This document shows positions 26,579 through 36,600 of a DNA stretch of 64,000 bases, one piece after another. Within the stretch, counting starts at the first letter, position 1; each line of letters starts with the position of its first letter. This stretch comes from Rhizobium sp. WSM4643. Its GTDB lineage: Bacteria > Pseudomonadota > Alphaproteobacteria > Rhizobiales > Rhizobiaceae. The stretch is from assembly GCF_025152745.1 (NCBI RefSeq), contig NZ_CP104040.1, forward strand, positions 1,984,001 through 2,048,000. The letters are read 5' to 3'. A program made the translations under genes and the position numbers. Under the pieces are notes generated by a model. The model had not been told where the DNA came from. It ran no database searches and saw only the letters and a list, made by a program, of their open reading frames with translations.

Positions 26579-27925
26579 TCAGCCGTTTTTCGGTTTCGGC
26601 GTGATTTGCGTTTTCGCGTCTTTGGCCTTGGTCGCGTCCGGCAATTCGCCAGTCCATTCCCAAGCCTGGGTCCCGGGTGGATTTTCGTACCAACCCGGAT
26701 CTGAGTAATCGTCCGCCGAGATGCCCTCGCGGACCTTCACGACCGAGAACATGCCGCCCATTTCGATGGGGCCGTGCGGCCCCCAGCCGGTCATCATGGG
26801 AACGGTGTTCTCGGGGATGGGCATTTCCATTTCGCCCATGTCGGCCATGCCCTTGGTGCCCATGGGCATGTATTCCGGCTGCAGCTTCCTGATCTTCTCG
26901 GCGACCTTCGATTTATCCGCACCGATGAAGGTCGGGATGTCGTGACCCATGGCGTTCATCGTGTGGTGCGACTTGTGGCAATGGATCGCCCAGTCGCCGA
27001 GATACTTGGCGTCGAACTCGTAAGCACGCATCGCGCCGACCGGGATGTCGATGCTGACCTCCGGCCACCGCGCTTCCGGCCGTACCCAGCCGCCGTCGGT
27101 ACAGGTTACCTCGAAATCGTAGCCGTGCATGTGGATCGGATGGTTCGTCATGGTGAGGTTGCCGACCCGCACCCGCACCCTGTCGTTCTTCGACACGACG
27201 AGAGGGCTGATGTCCGGAAACAAGCGGCTGTTCCAGCACCACATGTTGAAGTCGGTCATCTCCATGATCCGCGGCACATAGGAGCCGGGATCGATGTCGT
27301 AGGCGTTGAGCAGGAAGACGAAGTCGCGATCGACGCGCATGAACGTCGGATCCTTGGGATGGACGACGAAGAAGCCCATCATGCCCATGGCCATCTGCAC
27401 CATCTCGTCGGAATGCGGGTGGTACATGAAGGTGCCGGATTTCACGAGGTCGAACTCGTAGACGTAGGTCTTGCCGACCGGAATGTGCGGCTGCGTCAGC
27501 CCGCCGACGCCGTCCATGCCCGATGGCACGAGCATCCCGTGCCAGTGGATCGTCGTGTGCTCCGGCAGCTTGTTCGTCACGAAGATGCGGACGCGGTCGC
27601 CTTCGACCGCCTCGATGGTCGGCCCCGGAGACTGTCCGTTGTAGCCCCAGAGATAGGCGGTCATGCCGTCGGCCATCTCGCGCTCGACTGGTTCGGCGAC
27701 GAGGTGAAACTCCTTGACGCCGTTGTTCATCCTGTGGGGCAGGGTCCAGCCATTGAGGGTGACCACCGGCTGATAGTCCGGACCTGAGGCCGGGTGGAGT
27801 GGCGGCTGCATGTCCGCCGATTCCATTGTCGGTGCGTCGGGCAGCCCCATCGCCGACGTCTTCGTCCAGGCGGCTGCGGTGAGCAGAGTGGCGCTGGCTC
27901 CAAAAAGTTGTCGTCTGTTGAACAT
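26579..27925 (-). CDS. Multicopper oxidase, Tat-type signal, copper resistance
   Basis: A 448-residue exported oxidase. The N terminus 'MFNRRQLFGASATLL' is a twin-arginine-like signal. All four copper motifs are present: HWHG, HPHSDE, HPIHMHG and HCHKSHHTMNAM (the C-terminal motif has Met in the axial position and His in place of the usual CysHis order: HCH). A Met-rich tail (MGTKGMADMGEMEM) may bind extra copper. It probably oxidises Cu(I) in the periplasm. AAGGGA precedes the ATG at 27925. It follows the tolC-like gene by 13 bases. Confidence 0.87.
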   Translation of the reverse strand: MFNRRQLFGASATLLTAAAWTKTSAMGLPDAPTMESADMQPPLHPASGPDYQPVVTLNGWTLPHRMNNGVKEFHLVAEPVEREMADGMTAYLWGYNGQSPGPTIEAVEGDRVRIFVTNKLPEHTTIHWHGMLVPSGMDGVGGLTQPHIPVGKTYVYEFDLVKSGTFMYHPHSDEMVQMAMGMMGFFVVHPKDPTFMRVDRDFVFLLNAYDIDPGSYVPRIMEMTDFNMWCWNSRLFPDISPLVVSKNDRVRVRVGNLTMTNHPIHMHGYDFEVTCTDGGWVRPEARWPEVSIDIPVGAMRAYEFDAKYLGDWAIHCHKSHHTMNAMGHDIPTFIGADKSKVAEKIRKLQPEYMPMGTKGMADMGEMEMPIPENTVPMMTGWGPHGPIEMGGMFSVVKVREGISADDYSDPGWYENPPGTQAWEWTGELPDATKAKDAKTQITPKPKNG

Positions 27926-27938
27926 GATGTGTCCCTTC

Positions 27939-29405
27939 TTAATGACCGCCGCCAGCGCTGCCTTCGGAAGCAGCGGCGACCTCGGTCTCTGCCGACACCT
28001 TCGTCGCGCCGCCGCCGTAGATCGCAGGCGCGAGGTTGGCTTCGGCCAGCCAGAAGTCGCGCTTCGCGTTGACGGAGAGCAGGATGGAGTTGATCTTGTC
28101 ACGGGTGTCGGTGAGCAGCTCGAACGTGTTCGAGATCATGCCGTTGTAGGTCAGCAGGGATTCTTCCTCGACCTTGGTGCGAAGCGGTACGACGTCGTTT
28201 TGGTAGTGCCGCGCGATATCGTAGTTCGAGCGGTAGGCTTCGTATGCCGATCTCGCCTCCGACCGGACATTGACGGCCTTCTCCGCCAGCAGATTCGCCG
28301 CCCGCATATATGCCACTTCAGCCTTGCGCATCCGGGCCTTGCCCGTATCGAAGATCGGGATTGCGAACTCCAGTTCGACCTGAGCGGTCGTCCTGGTCTT
28401 CTTCTCGTCGTCCTCGATTTCCCGTTCCGTTTCGAAGCCCGTCAGGATTTCGAGGTCGGTGACATAGCGCGTTGCTTCGGTCAGGCCATACGACCTGGCA
28501 GTGGCTTCGAGTTCGAGCTTTGCGACCTGGAGGTCTATCCGATTTCGGAGTGCTTCCGCCTCGATGGTGTCTCGCCTGGCGACGGACTTGGGTAGCGGGG
28601 GCAGGCCGTTGGGAACCTGGTAGTCGAGGTCAGTGCCCCAGAGGCCCATCAGCCGCGTCAACTCCTCCTTGGCGAGACGGGCCGCCAGCCGGGCCTTCGC
28701 TGTCTCTCCGGCGAGTTCAGCAACAAACACATGTTCGCGGGCCTGGGCGCCCTTGGTCATCGCACCGGTCTCGCCCAGCTTCTCCGCGAGCTCGGAAGCG
28801 GCGTCCGCCGCCGCCTGCGCACGCTGGAGCTGCGCGACGTTCTCCCAGGCCGCGACCGCGCCGATCCAGGCCCGCCGGGTGTCGGCAGCGACCTGAAGCG
28901 TCTTCACGGCCGCGGTCAGTTGCGACTGCCGAAAGCGAGTGTCGGCGATCGCGATATCCCTGTTCCTCGTGGCGAGCGCCAGGATGTTCGTCGTGATCAT
29001 TCCCTCGATCGTCTTGAACGCCCCCAGCTCCGGCGTCCCCATGCCGGTCGTGCCGATGGAGACGGTTGGGTTGAGGAACATCGTCGACTGCCAGGCGTCG
29101 GCGGCGCTGTCGCCAAGATCGGCGTAGGCGGCCTGCAGACCCTTGTTGTTGAGCAGCGCGATCTGGACGGACGTTTCGACGTCGAGGGTCTTCCTTCGCG
29201 CGACCAGACTTCTGACCTGCGCGGCCGCCGACCGGGCTTGGTTCTGGTTCTGGATCCAGACGGTCTCTTTCGCCGTGACAGTGGCGGTCTTGTTGAAAAC
29301 GGCGGTGAAGCCCGCTTCCTTGCTGGAATACTCGGCGTCTGTGGCGCAGCCGCTCAACACCAGCGGGAATATCAGCGCCACCATTGTTCTTCTTGGCTCG
29401 ATCAT
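27939..29405 (-). CDS. TolC-family outer membrane lipoprotein
   Basis: A 488-residue outer-membrane efflux factor with a lipobox (LVLSGCAT) and the long heptad-rich helices typical of the OEP/TolC family ('SVQIALLNNKGLQAAYADLG', 'AEVAYMRAANLLAEKAVNVRSEARSAYEAY'). In CusCFBA systems the homologue is CusC. The inner-membrane pump and adaptor are absent here, so it must pair with components encoded elsewhere or serve a different export route. Its start overlaps the stop of the small lipoprotein gene by four bases. Confidence 0.85.
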   Translation of the reverse strand: MIEPRRTMVALIFPLVLSGCATDAEYSSKEAGFTAVFNKTATVTAKETVWIQNQNQARSAAAQVRSLVARRKTLDVETSVQIALLNNKGLQAAYADLGDSAADAWQSTMFLNPTVSIGTTGMGTPELGAFKTIEGMITTNILALATRNRDIAIADTRFRQSQLTAAVKTLQVAADTRRAWIGAVAAWENVAQLQRAQAAADAASELAEKLGETGAMTKGAQAREHVFVAELAGETAKARLAARLAKEELTRLMGLWGTDLDYQVPNGLPPLPKSVARRDTIEAEALRNRIDLQVAKLELEATARSYGLTEATRYVTDLEILTGFETEREIEDDEKKTRTTAQVELEFAIPIFDTGKARMRKAEVAYMRAANLLAEKAVNVRSEARSAYEAYRSNYDIARHYQNDVVPLRTKVEEESLLTYNGMISNTFELLTDTRDKINSILLSVNAKRDFWLAEANLAPAIYGGGATKVSAETEVAAASEGSAGGGH

Positions 29406-29629
29406 GAGGCGTCTCCATTCGCTGGAGAATGCAGATCGTTCTGTCTACGCCAGGGCTTGGGATCGACGGTCTGCCTGGTGACGTAGCCCGAGATCGGCGA
29501 CCGGTATGCGGCCGGGCGCGCGGACGGCTGTTCGACCGCTGCGGGGGACGCCACCACGTCGGGAGGAAGCGTGGATGCGCAGCCGCCGACAAGAAGCGGC
29601 AGCCCCACCACGAAGAGCGAGGGTTTCAT
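29402..29629 (-). CDS. Small lipoprotein upstream of the TolC-like gene
   Basis: A 75-residue protein with a lipobox (LPLLVGGCAST) and a short Pro/Arg-rich mature part ending 'NDLHSPANGDAS'. It overlaps the TolC-like gene by ATGA and so is the translational leader of that operon. No named family; its role in the copper system is inferred only from position. Confidence 0.7.
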   Translation of the reverse strand: MKPSLFVVGLPLLVGGCASTLPPDVVASPAAVEQPSARPAAYRSPISGYVTRQTVDPKPWRRQNDLHSPANGDAS

Positions 29630-29723
29630 TATGAAATTTCCGAATAAGAGATAACCTACGGTGCGCCCGCCCGAATGCGGGGCAGGCGACCGACTGGACC
29701 CGATTGAGCGGGCGCGTCTCTAT

Positions 29724-30128
29724 TCAGATATTGGGGGGACGGTGGAGAGTCGGAAGTTCCCCAAGTGTCGTCCGGTCGTCAATAAATTCCCGGATGGAAT
29801 TCACGATGGGTCCGCCGACGTCGGGACCTTCACAAATGATGCCAAGCCCGCCGCAGAAATCCTTGCAGCATTCCTGCTTGACCAGCTTCGATACGCCATC
29901 TGCATCATCACCGACGTCGCCCTGCGAATGGTCATGAGCAGCCATCTTCGTCATGTCATGGCCATCGTGATGCTGCATTGCATCGGACTCGGACAGTACC
30001 GCTGCCACCTCGGGGAAGGAGGAGCCATGCATCGCGGCGCTGGTGTTCGACAGCGAGTACCCTGCCAGTGATACGACGATCACCAGCCGCATCATCACGA
30101 GCAGCCTGCTCATTGCGATTCGGTACAT
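29724..30128 (-). CDS. Exported Cys/His-rich protein, copper-island associated
   Basis: A 134-residue protein with an N-terminal membrane/signal segment (LLVMMRLVIVVSLAGYSL), a His/Met/Asp-rich stretch (MQHHDGHDMTKMAAHDH) and a Cys cluster (QECCKDFCGGLGIICEG). These look like metal ligands, and the context is copper resistance. The start at 30128 is one of several ATGs. No named family recognised; it may be a periplasmic metal-binding or sensing protein. Confidence 0.6.
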   Translation of the reverse strand: MYRIAMSRLLVMMRLVIVVSLAGYSLSNTSAAMHGSSFPEVAAVLSESDAMQHHDGHDMTKMAAHDHSQGDVGDDADGVSKLVKQECCKDFCGGLGIICEGPDVGGPIVNSIREFIDDRTTLGELPTLHRPPNI

Positions 30129-30291
30129 CCTGCCCATGCTCCTCGAACTACATGCAAAGCAGATCGATTTCAATTGCGACTCATCTGTCGTCGATGTTCG
30201 CGTCCTTTATGTGGCACGGAACCGCCCGTCCCGTTCAGTCCTGGTGTTCTCAGCCATGAGCGGCCGCTGCGTCGTGCTGATATTCGCCACG

Positions 30292-30795
30292 TTACAGATC
30301 CTCGGCGGACCGCTTCCGGCGCGGGAACACCATCCGGTCGACTGTCTCGTCACGGACGACGAGCGTGTGCCAGATCGCCGCGGCGAGATGCAGCGCCACC
30401 ATCGCCAGGATGATCTTCGACCCGACGACGTGGTACGGCGCGATCTCGAACCAGAAGTAGCTCGCGACAAATCCCGTGCAGGCCTGTCCGATGATTGCGG
30501 CGTAGAAGGCGTGATGAAGCGTCGCGGCGGCTCGCCCGGTCCATGTGCCGGGCGCGCCGGTCTCGGGCGGGTGAAGGACACGAAGAGCCAGCCGCAGGCC
30601 CATCAGCAGGCCAATCGCCATTCCCGCGTAGTTGTGGAGCTGGTGCTGGACGACGTCCCAAGGCGATGGCGTCATCCCCATGTGGACGGCGTGGTGGGTT
30701 CTCTCGATGCTGCCGCCCGTCAGATACTGGACCGGCACCAGGAGGGCGATCAGCCAGTGAAGTCCTATCTGGGCTAGCGAATAACCAGGTTTCAT
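30292..30795 (-). CDS. Cytochrome b561-type membrane cytochrome
   Basis: A 167-residue, four-helix inner-membrane cytochrome. Candidate haem ligands are 'GLHWLIALLVP' near the N terminus, 'HQLHNYAGM' in helix 2 and 'VALHLAAAIWHT' in helix 4. Prokaryotic b561 proteins move electrons from quinol to periplasmic acceptors. Next to the copper genes it may pass electrons to, or remove them from, the cupredoxin/cytochrome c' pair. Confidence 0.82.
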   Translation of the reverse strand: MKPGYSLAQIGLHWLIALLVPVQYLTGGSIERTHHAVHMGMTPSPWDVVQHQLHNYAGMAIGLLMGLRLALRVLHPPETGAPGTWTGRAAATLHHAFYAAIIGQACTGFVASYFWFEIAPYHVVGSKIILAMVALHLAAAIWHTLVVRDETVDRMVFPRRKRSAEDL

Positions 30796-30945
30796 CGATT
30801 TTTCCGAGCGCGAGGCGCAGACTAGCCGGCGATCGTTAATGCTTCCTCATCGGCCGTTGCCAAAACGCAAGGCCGCCACAGATCACTGGTACTGTGGAAC
30901 AATGCCGCTGCTGCACAGTTCGGCGCCGGAAGGGAACCCAGCCGA

Positions 30946-31272
30946 ATGAGACTTGGAAGCATCTTCCTGTACGCTCAGCTTTTGGTCGTCGCTCTCCTGG
31001 TGACGGCGAATCCTTTCGGCATGGCCACGGCGCGAAGCGTTCCAAGCCAGCACTGTGCCGTCGTGGGGGAGCGTGATCACCATGTGCGGCACGCCCACGG
31101 CATGCAGGCCGGGTGCTGTTCGGCGATGCACTGCTGTCCGATCCTTCCGGAACTTGCCAAGGTCGCGGCTCCGCGCTTTGAACCGGGGAAGCATGAAGCG
31201 ACGCAGTCCGTCGACAGGCCGCTCCTGCTGATCCGTGCGATCGATCCGCCGCCCCGGTTTCAGGCGGGCTGA
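30946..31272 (+). CDS. Exported Cys/His protein at the head of the second copper operon
   Basis: A 108-residue protein with a signal segment (LYAQLLVVALLVTANPFGMATA) followed by 'SQHCAVVGERDHHVRHAHGMQAG' condensed with 'CCSAMHCCPI', a dense run of His, Met and Cys. GAAGGGAA precedes the ATG. It resembles small membrane-anchored proteins (DUF2946-like in style) that occur with copper genes, but I do not claim the family. It leads DUF305, Csp and cytochrome genes. Confidence 0.65.
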   Translation: MRLGSIFLYAQLLVVALLVTANPFGMATARSVPSQHCAVVGERDHHVRHAHGMQAGCCSAMHCCPILPELAKVAAPRFEPGKHEATQSVDRPLLLIRAIDPPPRFQAG

Positions 31273-31311
31273 CACGGACCAAACAATCAACCAGATTTCG
31301 GAGATCGAAAC

Positions 31312-31746
31312 ATGAAGACGTTCACCAAGCTTGCCTTGTGCTCGGCAGTCGCCGCCTCCTTCGCAATCCTGCCGTCGGGCGCTTCCGCCAAGTCGACGAT
31401 GGCCTATCCGGAGAAATGCAAGTCCGAAAGCATGAAGACCGACATGTCGAAGATGGACATGTCGGGCGGCATGCCGATGGGCGACATGACCGAGTACCAG
31501 AAGGCGTCGATGGACGGCATGAAGGACATGCACATGAACATGATGCAGGGGATGATGAAGAAGGACGCCGACGTTTCCTTCGTCTGCGGCATGATCGCCC
31601 ACCATATGGGCGCCATCAGCATGTCGGAGGTCGAACTCAAGTACGGCGACAATGAAGAGGCCAAGCAGATGGCCCAAAAGGTCATCGAAGCCCAGAAAAA
31701 GGAGATCGAAGAGATGTCCAAGTGGGTGGACAAGGAAGCCAAATAG
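31312..31746 (+). CDS. DUF305 family periplasmic protein (CopM-like)
   Basis: A 144-residue protein with a signal peptide (cleavage near ASA-KS), a Met-rich linker (MSKMDMSGGMPMGDM, MHMNMMQGMMKK) and the DUF305 core 'FVCGMIAHHMGAISMSEVEL'. The HHMGAI motif and abundant methionines fit periplasmic Cu(I) binding as reported for cyanobacterial CopM. It is followed by the Csp gene after 11 bases. Confidence 0.88.
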   Translation: MKTFTKLALCSAVAASFAILPSGASAKSTMAYPEKCKSESMKTDMSKMDMSGGMPMGDMTEYQKASMDGMKDMHMNMMQGMMKKDADVSFVCGMIAHHMGAISMSEVELKYGDNEEAKQMAQKVIEAQKKEIEEMSKWVDKEAK

Positions 31747-31757
31747 GAGATTGAGCC

Positions 31758-32090
31758 ATGCATCGCATGTCGACCGAGATGAAAGCCTGCATCGACAACT
31801 GCCTCGCCTGCTACAGCGAATGCCTGTCGATGGCCATGGGCCACTGCCTGGAACTGGGCGGCGAACATACCAAGCCTTCGCACTTCAAGCTGATGATGGC
31901 CTGCGCGGAGATCTGCCGGACCTCTGCGCACTTCATGCTGATCGGCTCGGAGCACCACAAGCATGTCTGCCGGGAATGCGCAGAAATCTGCGGCCAGTGC
32001 GCCGAAGACTGCGAGCGGGTGGGCGACATGCAAAGCTGCGTCGACGCCTGCCGCCGCTGCGCCGATAGCTGCAGCAAGATGGCAGCGTGA
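31758..32090 (+). CDS. Four-helix-bundle copper storage protein (Csp family)
   Basis: A 110-residue protein with 16 cysteines, mostly in C-x-x-x-C and C-x-x-C-x-x-x-C spacing along helices (residues 11, 15, 18, 22, 30, 49, 53, 71, 74, 78, 81, 85, 94, 98, 101, 105), the pattern of Csp proteins that fill a helix bundle with Cu(I). There is no signal peptide, so it is the cytosolic Csp3-like type. It probably buffers cytoplasmic copper, complementing the periplasmic proteins encoded around it. Confidence 0.9.
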   Translation: MHRMSTEMKACIDNCLACYSECLSMAMGHCLELGGEHTKPSHFKLMMACAEICRTSAHFMLIGSEHHKHVCRECAEICGQCAEDCERVGDMQSCVDACRRCADSCSKMAA

Positions 32091-32203
32091 TCGGGGAGGG
32101 CGGTCTCCGTCCGCCCTCTTCCTGCCCAGATGAGAACGGATATCCGGTGAAGCCACGGATATCCGAAAGCAATTGGCATGGCTCGGTTTGGAACGCAGCG
32201 TTT

Positions 32204-32776
32204 ATGAAACAGACCGCTTACATGAAGAAGGTTGGACTGCTCTCCATCGTGGGAGCAGTCCTGATGGCGGGGGTTCCGTCGCCAGCCGCGGAGGACCTCG
32301 TCTCCCGTCGACAGGCGGACATGAAGGCCATGGCCGCCGCGGCGAAGACAATCTCCGGCATGTTCAAGGATCCGGCGGCCTATAAGGCCAGCGAGTTCAA
32401 ATGGGCGGCCGACACCATCCGTGACAAGTCCGGGAGCGTTCTCTCCGCACATTTCGCCTCCGAGGCCGCCAATCTGCAGTCGAAGACCGGGCCGCAGTCG
32501 AAGGCCAGGCCGAACATCCTCGCAGAGCGCGACCGGTTCGACCGCATCGCCAACGATCTGCGCGACTACGCCATCGCACTGGATGCCGCCGCGCAGAACA
32601 ACCCCGGGCCGATGACTGCCAGCATGCGCATGAAGCCCGGAGAGGCCATGGGCGGCGGTCCTTTCGGCACTCATGTTCACAACGAGCAGGAACTGCTGGC
32701 AATGCCGGCGGAACACGCGTTCCACCTCATGCTTCAGACCTGCACGACCTGCCACGCCAGGTTCAGGATGGAATAA
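32204..32776 (+). CDS. Cytochrome c'-like protein
   Basis: A 190-residue exported protein: signal peptide (GLLSIVGAVLMAGVPSPAA), an all-helical domain, and the class II cytochrome c haem site at the extreme C terminus (TCTTCHARFR, CxxCH). 'MKAMAAAAKTISGMF' near the start matches the first helix of cytochrome c'. Start at 32204 is preferred over the ATG at 32222 on spacing from GGAACG. Last gene of the plus-strand copper run. Confidence 0.85.
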   Translation: MKQTAYMKKVGLLSIVGAVLMAGVPSPAAEDLVSRRQADMKAMAAAAKTISGMFKDPAAYKASEFKWAADTIRDKSGSVLSAHFASEAANLQSKTGPQSKARPNILAERDRFDRIANDLRDYAIALDAAAQNNPGPMTASMRMKPGEAMGGGPFGTHVHNEQELLAMPAEHAFHLMLQTCTTCHARFRME

Positions 32777-32848
32777 GGGCGATCATGCGGACCGGGAATG
32801 GCTCGCCTTGTTCAAGCGCCCGACCTTTCAAGCACGGCCTCATTCGCT

Positions 32849-33529
32849 TCAAACAGCCATGTTCGACGCTGCCGACATCACTTCCCGAGGGGCGGGACCG
32901 CCGAACATATGGCGGCCATCCTCCTCGACTTCCGTGAAACACCAGCGCACGACGCCATCTCGATCGAGCAGGAATTCGCCGACGAGTTGGCCGTGGCCGG
33001 TGGCGATCATCTGCTTGTCATCCTCGGTAAACTCATAGCCGTCCGCCTTGTCGAGGAATTCCGACGCCGCCATCGGGTCCATAGGCGCTGGAAGCTCGCC
33101 CGGCATGTCGATGCGCATCGACATCACCGTGTTCATGCTGACTTTGCGCGGCCACTCATTCTCATCTTCGGTGAACTGCAGATTCGGCAGGCCGAAGGCC
33201 CTGTGCGATACCCGTTCCGGGTCCGAGGCCGCCAGCAGATTGGGAAGCGGATGGTAGCGGAAATAAAGGCGGGCGCGCTCGATCGGCGTGTTGACGACGG
33301 TCAGGCTATCGATGCCCTTCTCCTGCAATGCGCCGGTGAGTTCGGCCATGGCGGCGATTTGCCGGCGGCAGAAGGGGCAATGCAATCCGCGGAACAACCC
33401 GACGAGCACCGGCTTCTGGCCGCGAAAATCGTCGATGGCGACCTTGCCCTGGCGGGTGATCGCATCCAGCACCACGTTCGGCGCGCGATCTCCCGGCTGC
33501 AATGGTCTTGCGGCGTGGTTCTCCTGCAT
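32849..33529 (-). CDS. Thioredoxin-fold peroxiredoxin-like protein (AhpC/TSA superfamily)
   Basis: A 226-residue soluble protein. 'LQPGDRAPNVVLDAITRQGKV' opens an AhpC/TSA fold and 'FRGLHCPFCRRQIAAM' carries a CxxC active site in place of the peroxiredoxin TxxC. A central insertion of about 60 residues is unusual for the family. No signal peptide, so it is cytoplasmic; probably handles peroxides or disulfides. It is convergent with the cytochrome c' gene and marks the right edge of the copper island. Confidence 0.78.
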   Translation of the reverse strand: MQENHAARPLQPGDRAPNVVLDAITRQGKVAIDDFRGQKPVLVGLFRGLHCPFCRRQIAAMAELTGALQEKGIDSLTVVNTPIERARLYFRYHPLPNLLAASDPERVSHRAFGLPNLQFTEDENEWPRKVSMNTVMSMRIDMPGELPAPMDPMAASEFLDKADGYEFTEDDKQMIATGHGQLVGEFLLDRDGVVRWCFTEVEEDGRHMFGGPAPREVMSAASNMAV

Positions 33530-33602
33530 GTTTCGTTCCTCCCTTTATGTTTTTGAATCGATTTGCCAAATCGATCTCCGCGATCACTGCAACGAGGACA
33601 GG

Positions 33603-36600
33603 TCAGTCGAGAAACGGCAAGACGACGAGCGTGCCTGGATCGAGGTTGTGGCGGATGCACACATCCTGCGCCAGCGTGAAATACCGTTCCGCCTCGTCCA
33701 TATCGTCATGCTCAAGGCTGAGTGTCGCCAAGCCATCATAGCACGGAAAGAGCAGTTGCGGTTCATCAATTTCCTTCGCAACCTCAAGGGCTTCCTCGTA
33801 ATACTTATGAGCTAGCTTCGGCTGCCCATGGCACTGATGAATCTGGCCCAGCACGATCAGCGGCACGGAGAGATGGTCGCGTTGATCAAGCGCCCGGTCG
33901 ATTTCGACGGCCTTCTCCGCCGCCGGTACACCCTCGGCGGCGCAGCGATCGGTGAAGGTACAGCATGCAACCGCGAGGTTGGCGAGAAGGCGCGCCTGGA
34001 AGCTGAGATCGCCGATACGGGTCGCAACCTCCAGACCGCGCCGGCAGATTCTGATGGCGTTGGCGGGATCGACAATCGTGTAGAGAACACCGAGATTGGA
34101 ATAGGCGCGACAGGCGGCACTTTGCAGATCGGCCTTTTCGGCAACCGAGAGGCTGCGCTCCACTTCCTGTACGGCCTCGCGGCGACGTCCGAGTCGCGCA
34201 AAGGCCGCACCCTTGGTATTCAGCGCCTCCGCCATCGCTCGCGCTGTCTCCCGTCCGGCCTCGGTCGTCCCGTCGATCGGCAGCGTCTGCAGGCATTGCA
34301 GCGCCTGCGTCGCCCACTCGGCGGCAGCGGCCTGATCCCCCATGCGGAAAGCCAGATGGCCGCGCTCCTGCAGGACATGGGCACGTTCGACCGGCGCATC
34401 GATCGTTGCGATCATCACTTCGGCTTCGGCCAAATGTGTCTCCGCTAGATCGCGGCGTCCTGCATCGAGATGCAAACGGCCGATCTTGCGCAATATCCTC
34501 GCCGCGGCGATAGGATCGTCTTTGGTGCGGTGGATCGCCAGCGCTCGCTGATAATGGTTCAAGGCGGCGTCGCGCAGGCCCGCTGGGCCGCAGAGATCGG
34601 CAAGACGCTCCAACAGCGCCAATTGCTCCGATGTCACCTCCGCCTCGTTTGCGAAGGCCGCAAGGGCCTGACGGTAGAGGCGCATTGCGTCGTCATTGGC
34701 GTAGGCCTTGCGCGCCAGATCGCCCGCCGCCATCAGATAGGTAGCGCCCTTGGCCTTTTCGGTGGTCATGCTGAAGTGATGGCCGAGCTGCGCCAGATGC
34801 TCGGGCCGGTCGGGCGCTGCACCATATTGACGTTCCAGAACCCGGCCGATCCGTTGATGAAGCTCCATGCGCCGTTGCAGCAGGAGATTGTGATAGATGA
34901 CGTCATGCATCAGCGTCTGGCTGAAGCGATAGCCCGGCGGCCCGTCGGCATCCGGCCCACGCAATTCCTCTATGATATTGGCATCGCAGAGATGATCCAA
35001 TGCGGCATCGATGGCGGCTGGGTCGGTGGCGATGGTGCGGAGCAGGGCGGTATCGAATTTCGGGCCGACCACCGCCGCCTCTTGCGCCAGCCGTCTGATC
35101 TCCTGTGGCAGACGATCGACGCGGGCAAGCAACAGGGCTTGCAGGTTCACCGGTATATCGACATCCGTGTCTTCCGCTGCGACATGCCAGCGCTGGCCGT
35201 CATTGTGCAACGTGCCCATGTCGATCAGCACCCGAAGGATTTCTTCGATGAAAAGCGGATTGCCGCCGGCGCGGTCGAGGATGCGCTTGCGCATCGTCGC
35301 CGGCAACTTGGCATAGCTCTCGCCAAAAAACGCAGCAAGCAGCTTCTGCCCGTCGGCCGCAAAGAGTGGGGCAAGACGCTGCACGGTGACGCTGACACGA
35401 TTGGAGTCCAGTGGGTCGGTCTGCGATGTCGGCCGGTAGATCGCAAGCAGCATCAACCGGCTGCGCTCAAGCCGGTCCATCATGAAGCGAAGCACTTCCA
35501 GCGAGGCAGCGTCCGCCCAGTGCAGATCCTCGATGACAAGCAGCAGGGGACCTTGCGCCAGCCGCCGCTCGAAGACGGTGCGGACGGCATAGAAGATCTG
35601 CCGCCGCAGCTGCTCCGGCTCGATGTGCCGCAACGCGCCATCGGGATCGCCGAGGCCGAGGACATGCAGAAAGAGCGGCAAAAGTCCCTCGACCTCCTCC
35701 TGCGTCAGATCGAGCGCGCGGAACCCCATTGCCAGCAATTGCCGCGCCCTGTCGAGATCGTCTCGCTCGCCGATGCCATAGGCGCTGCGCACGACCGCGC
35801 CGAGCGTTCCATAGGATTGTTCGCCGAGGGGAGAGCAAGTCGCTTTGCGGATGGCGAGGCCCTGGAAACGAGCGGCATTGCTGGCTATCGCGACGAATTC
35901 GTTGACCAGCCGCGACTTGCCGATGCCCGCTTCGCCGATCAGGCGGACAAGCTGCGCAGCACCACCGCAGGCAAGATCGAGGCATGTCAGCAACCGCGAC
36001 ATTTCCGTATCCCGTCCGATCATCGGCGCCTGAAGGCCGAAACTCTCGAGCCCGCGCGCCGTATGCGGCGCTTCCGACAGCCCTGTCAGCCGATGGACAA
36101 GGACGTTTCCGCTTTTGCCGCGCAACGCCTGCGCACCGAGACTCTCGAAGGCAAAGGCATGGCGGGTGAGGCGATAGGTCAACGGCCCGACAAGGATATC
36201 GTTTTCGCCGGCCATGGATTGCAGGCGTTGGGCGGTATTTACCGTGTCGCCGGTCACCGAATAGGATTTTGTGCTGACCGCACCGAAGCCGCCGGTAACG
36301 ACAGGGCCGCTATTGATGCCGATATGCAGACGCAGCGGCACGCCGGCGCGGGCGTGCCAGCGCTCGCCGACCTGCGTCGCCCGACCGATCATATCGAGTG
36401 CGGCACCCAGCGCCCGGACCGGATCGTCCTCATGAGCGACCGGCGCGCCGAACAGCGCCAGCAGCGCATCGCCGACGAACTTGTCGACGAAGCCGCCATA
36501 GGCCTCGACCGCCTGGGTCATCTCTTCGAACAATTCGTTCTGCAGCACCCGCATGACTTCGGGGTCGATCTGCTCGCTCAGCGTCGTGAAGCCGCAGAGA

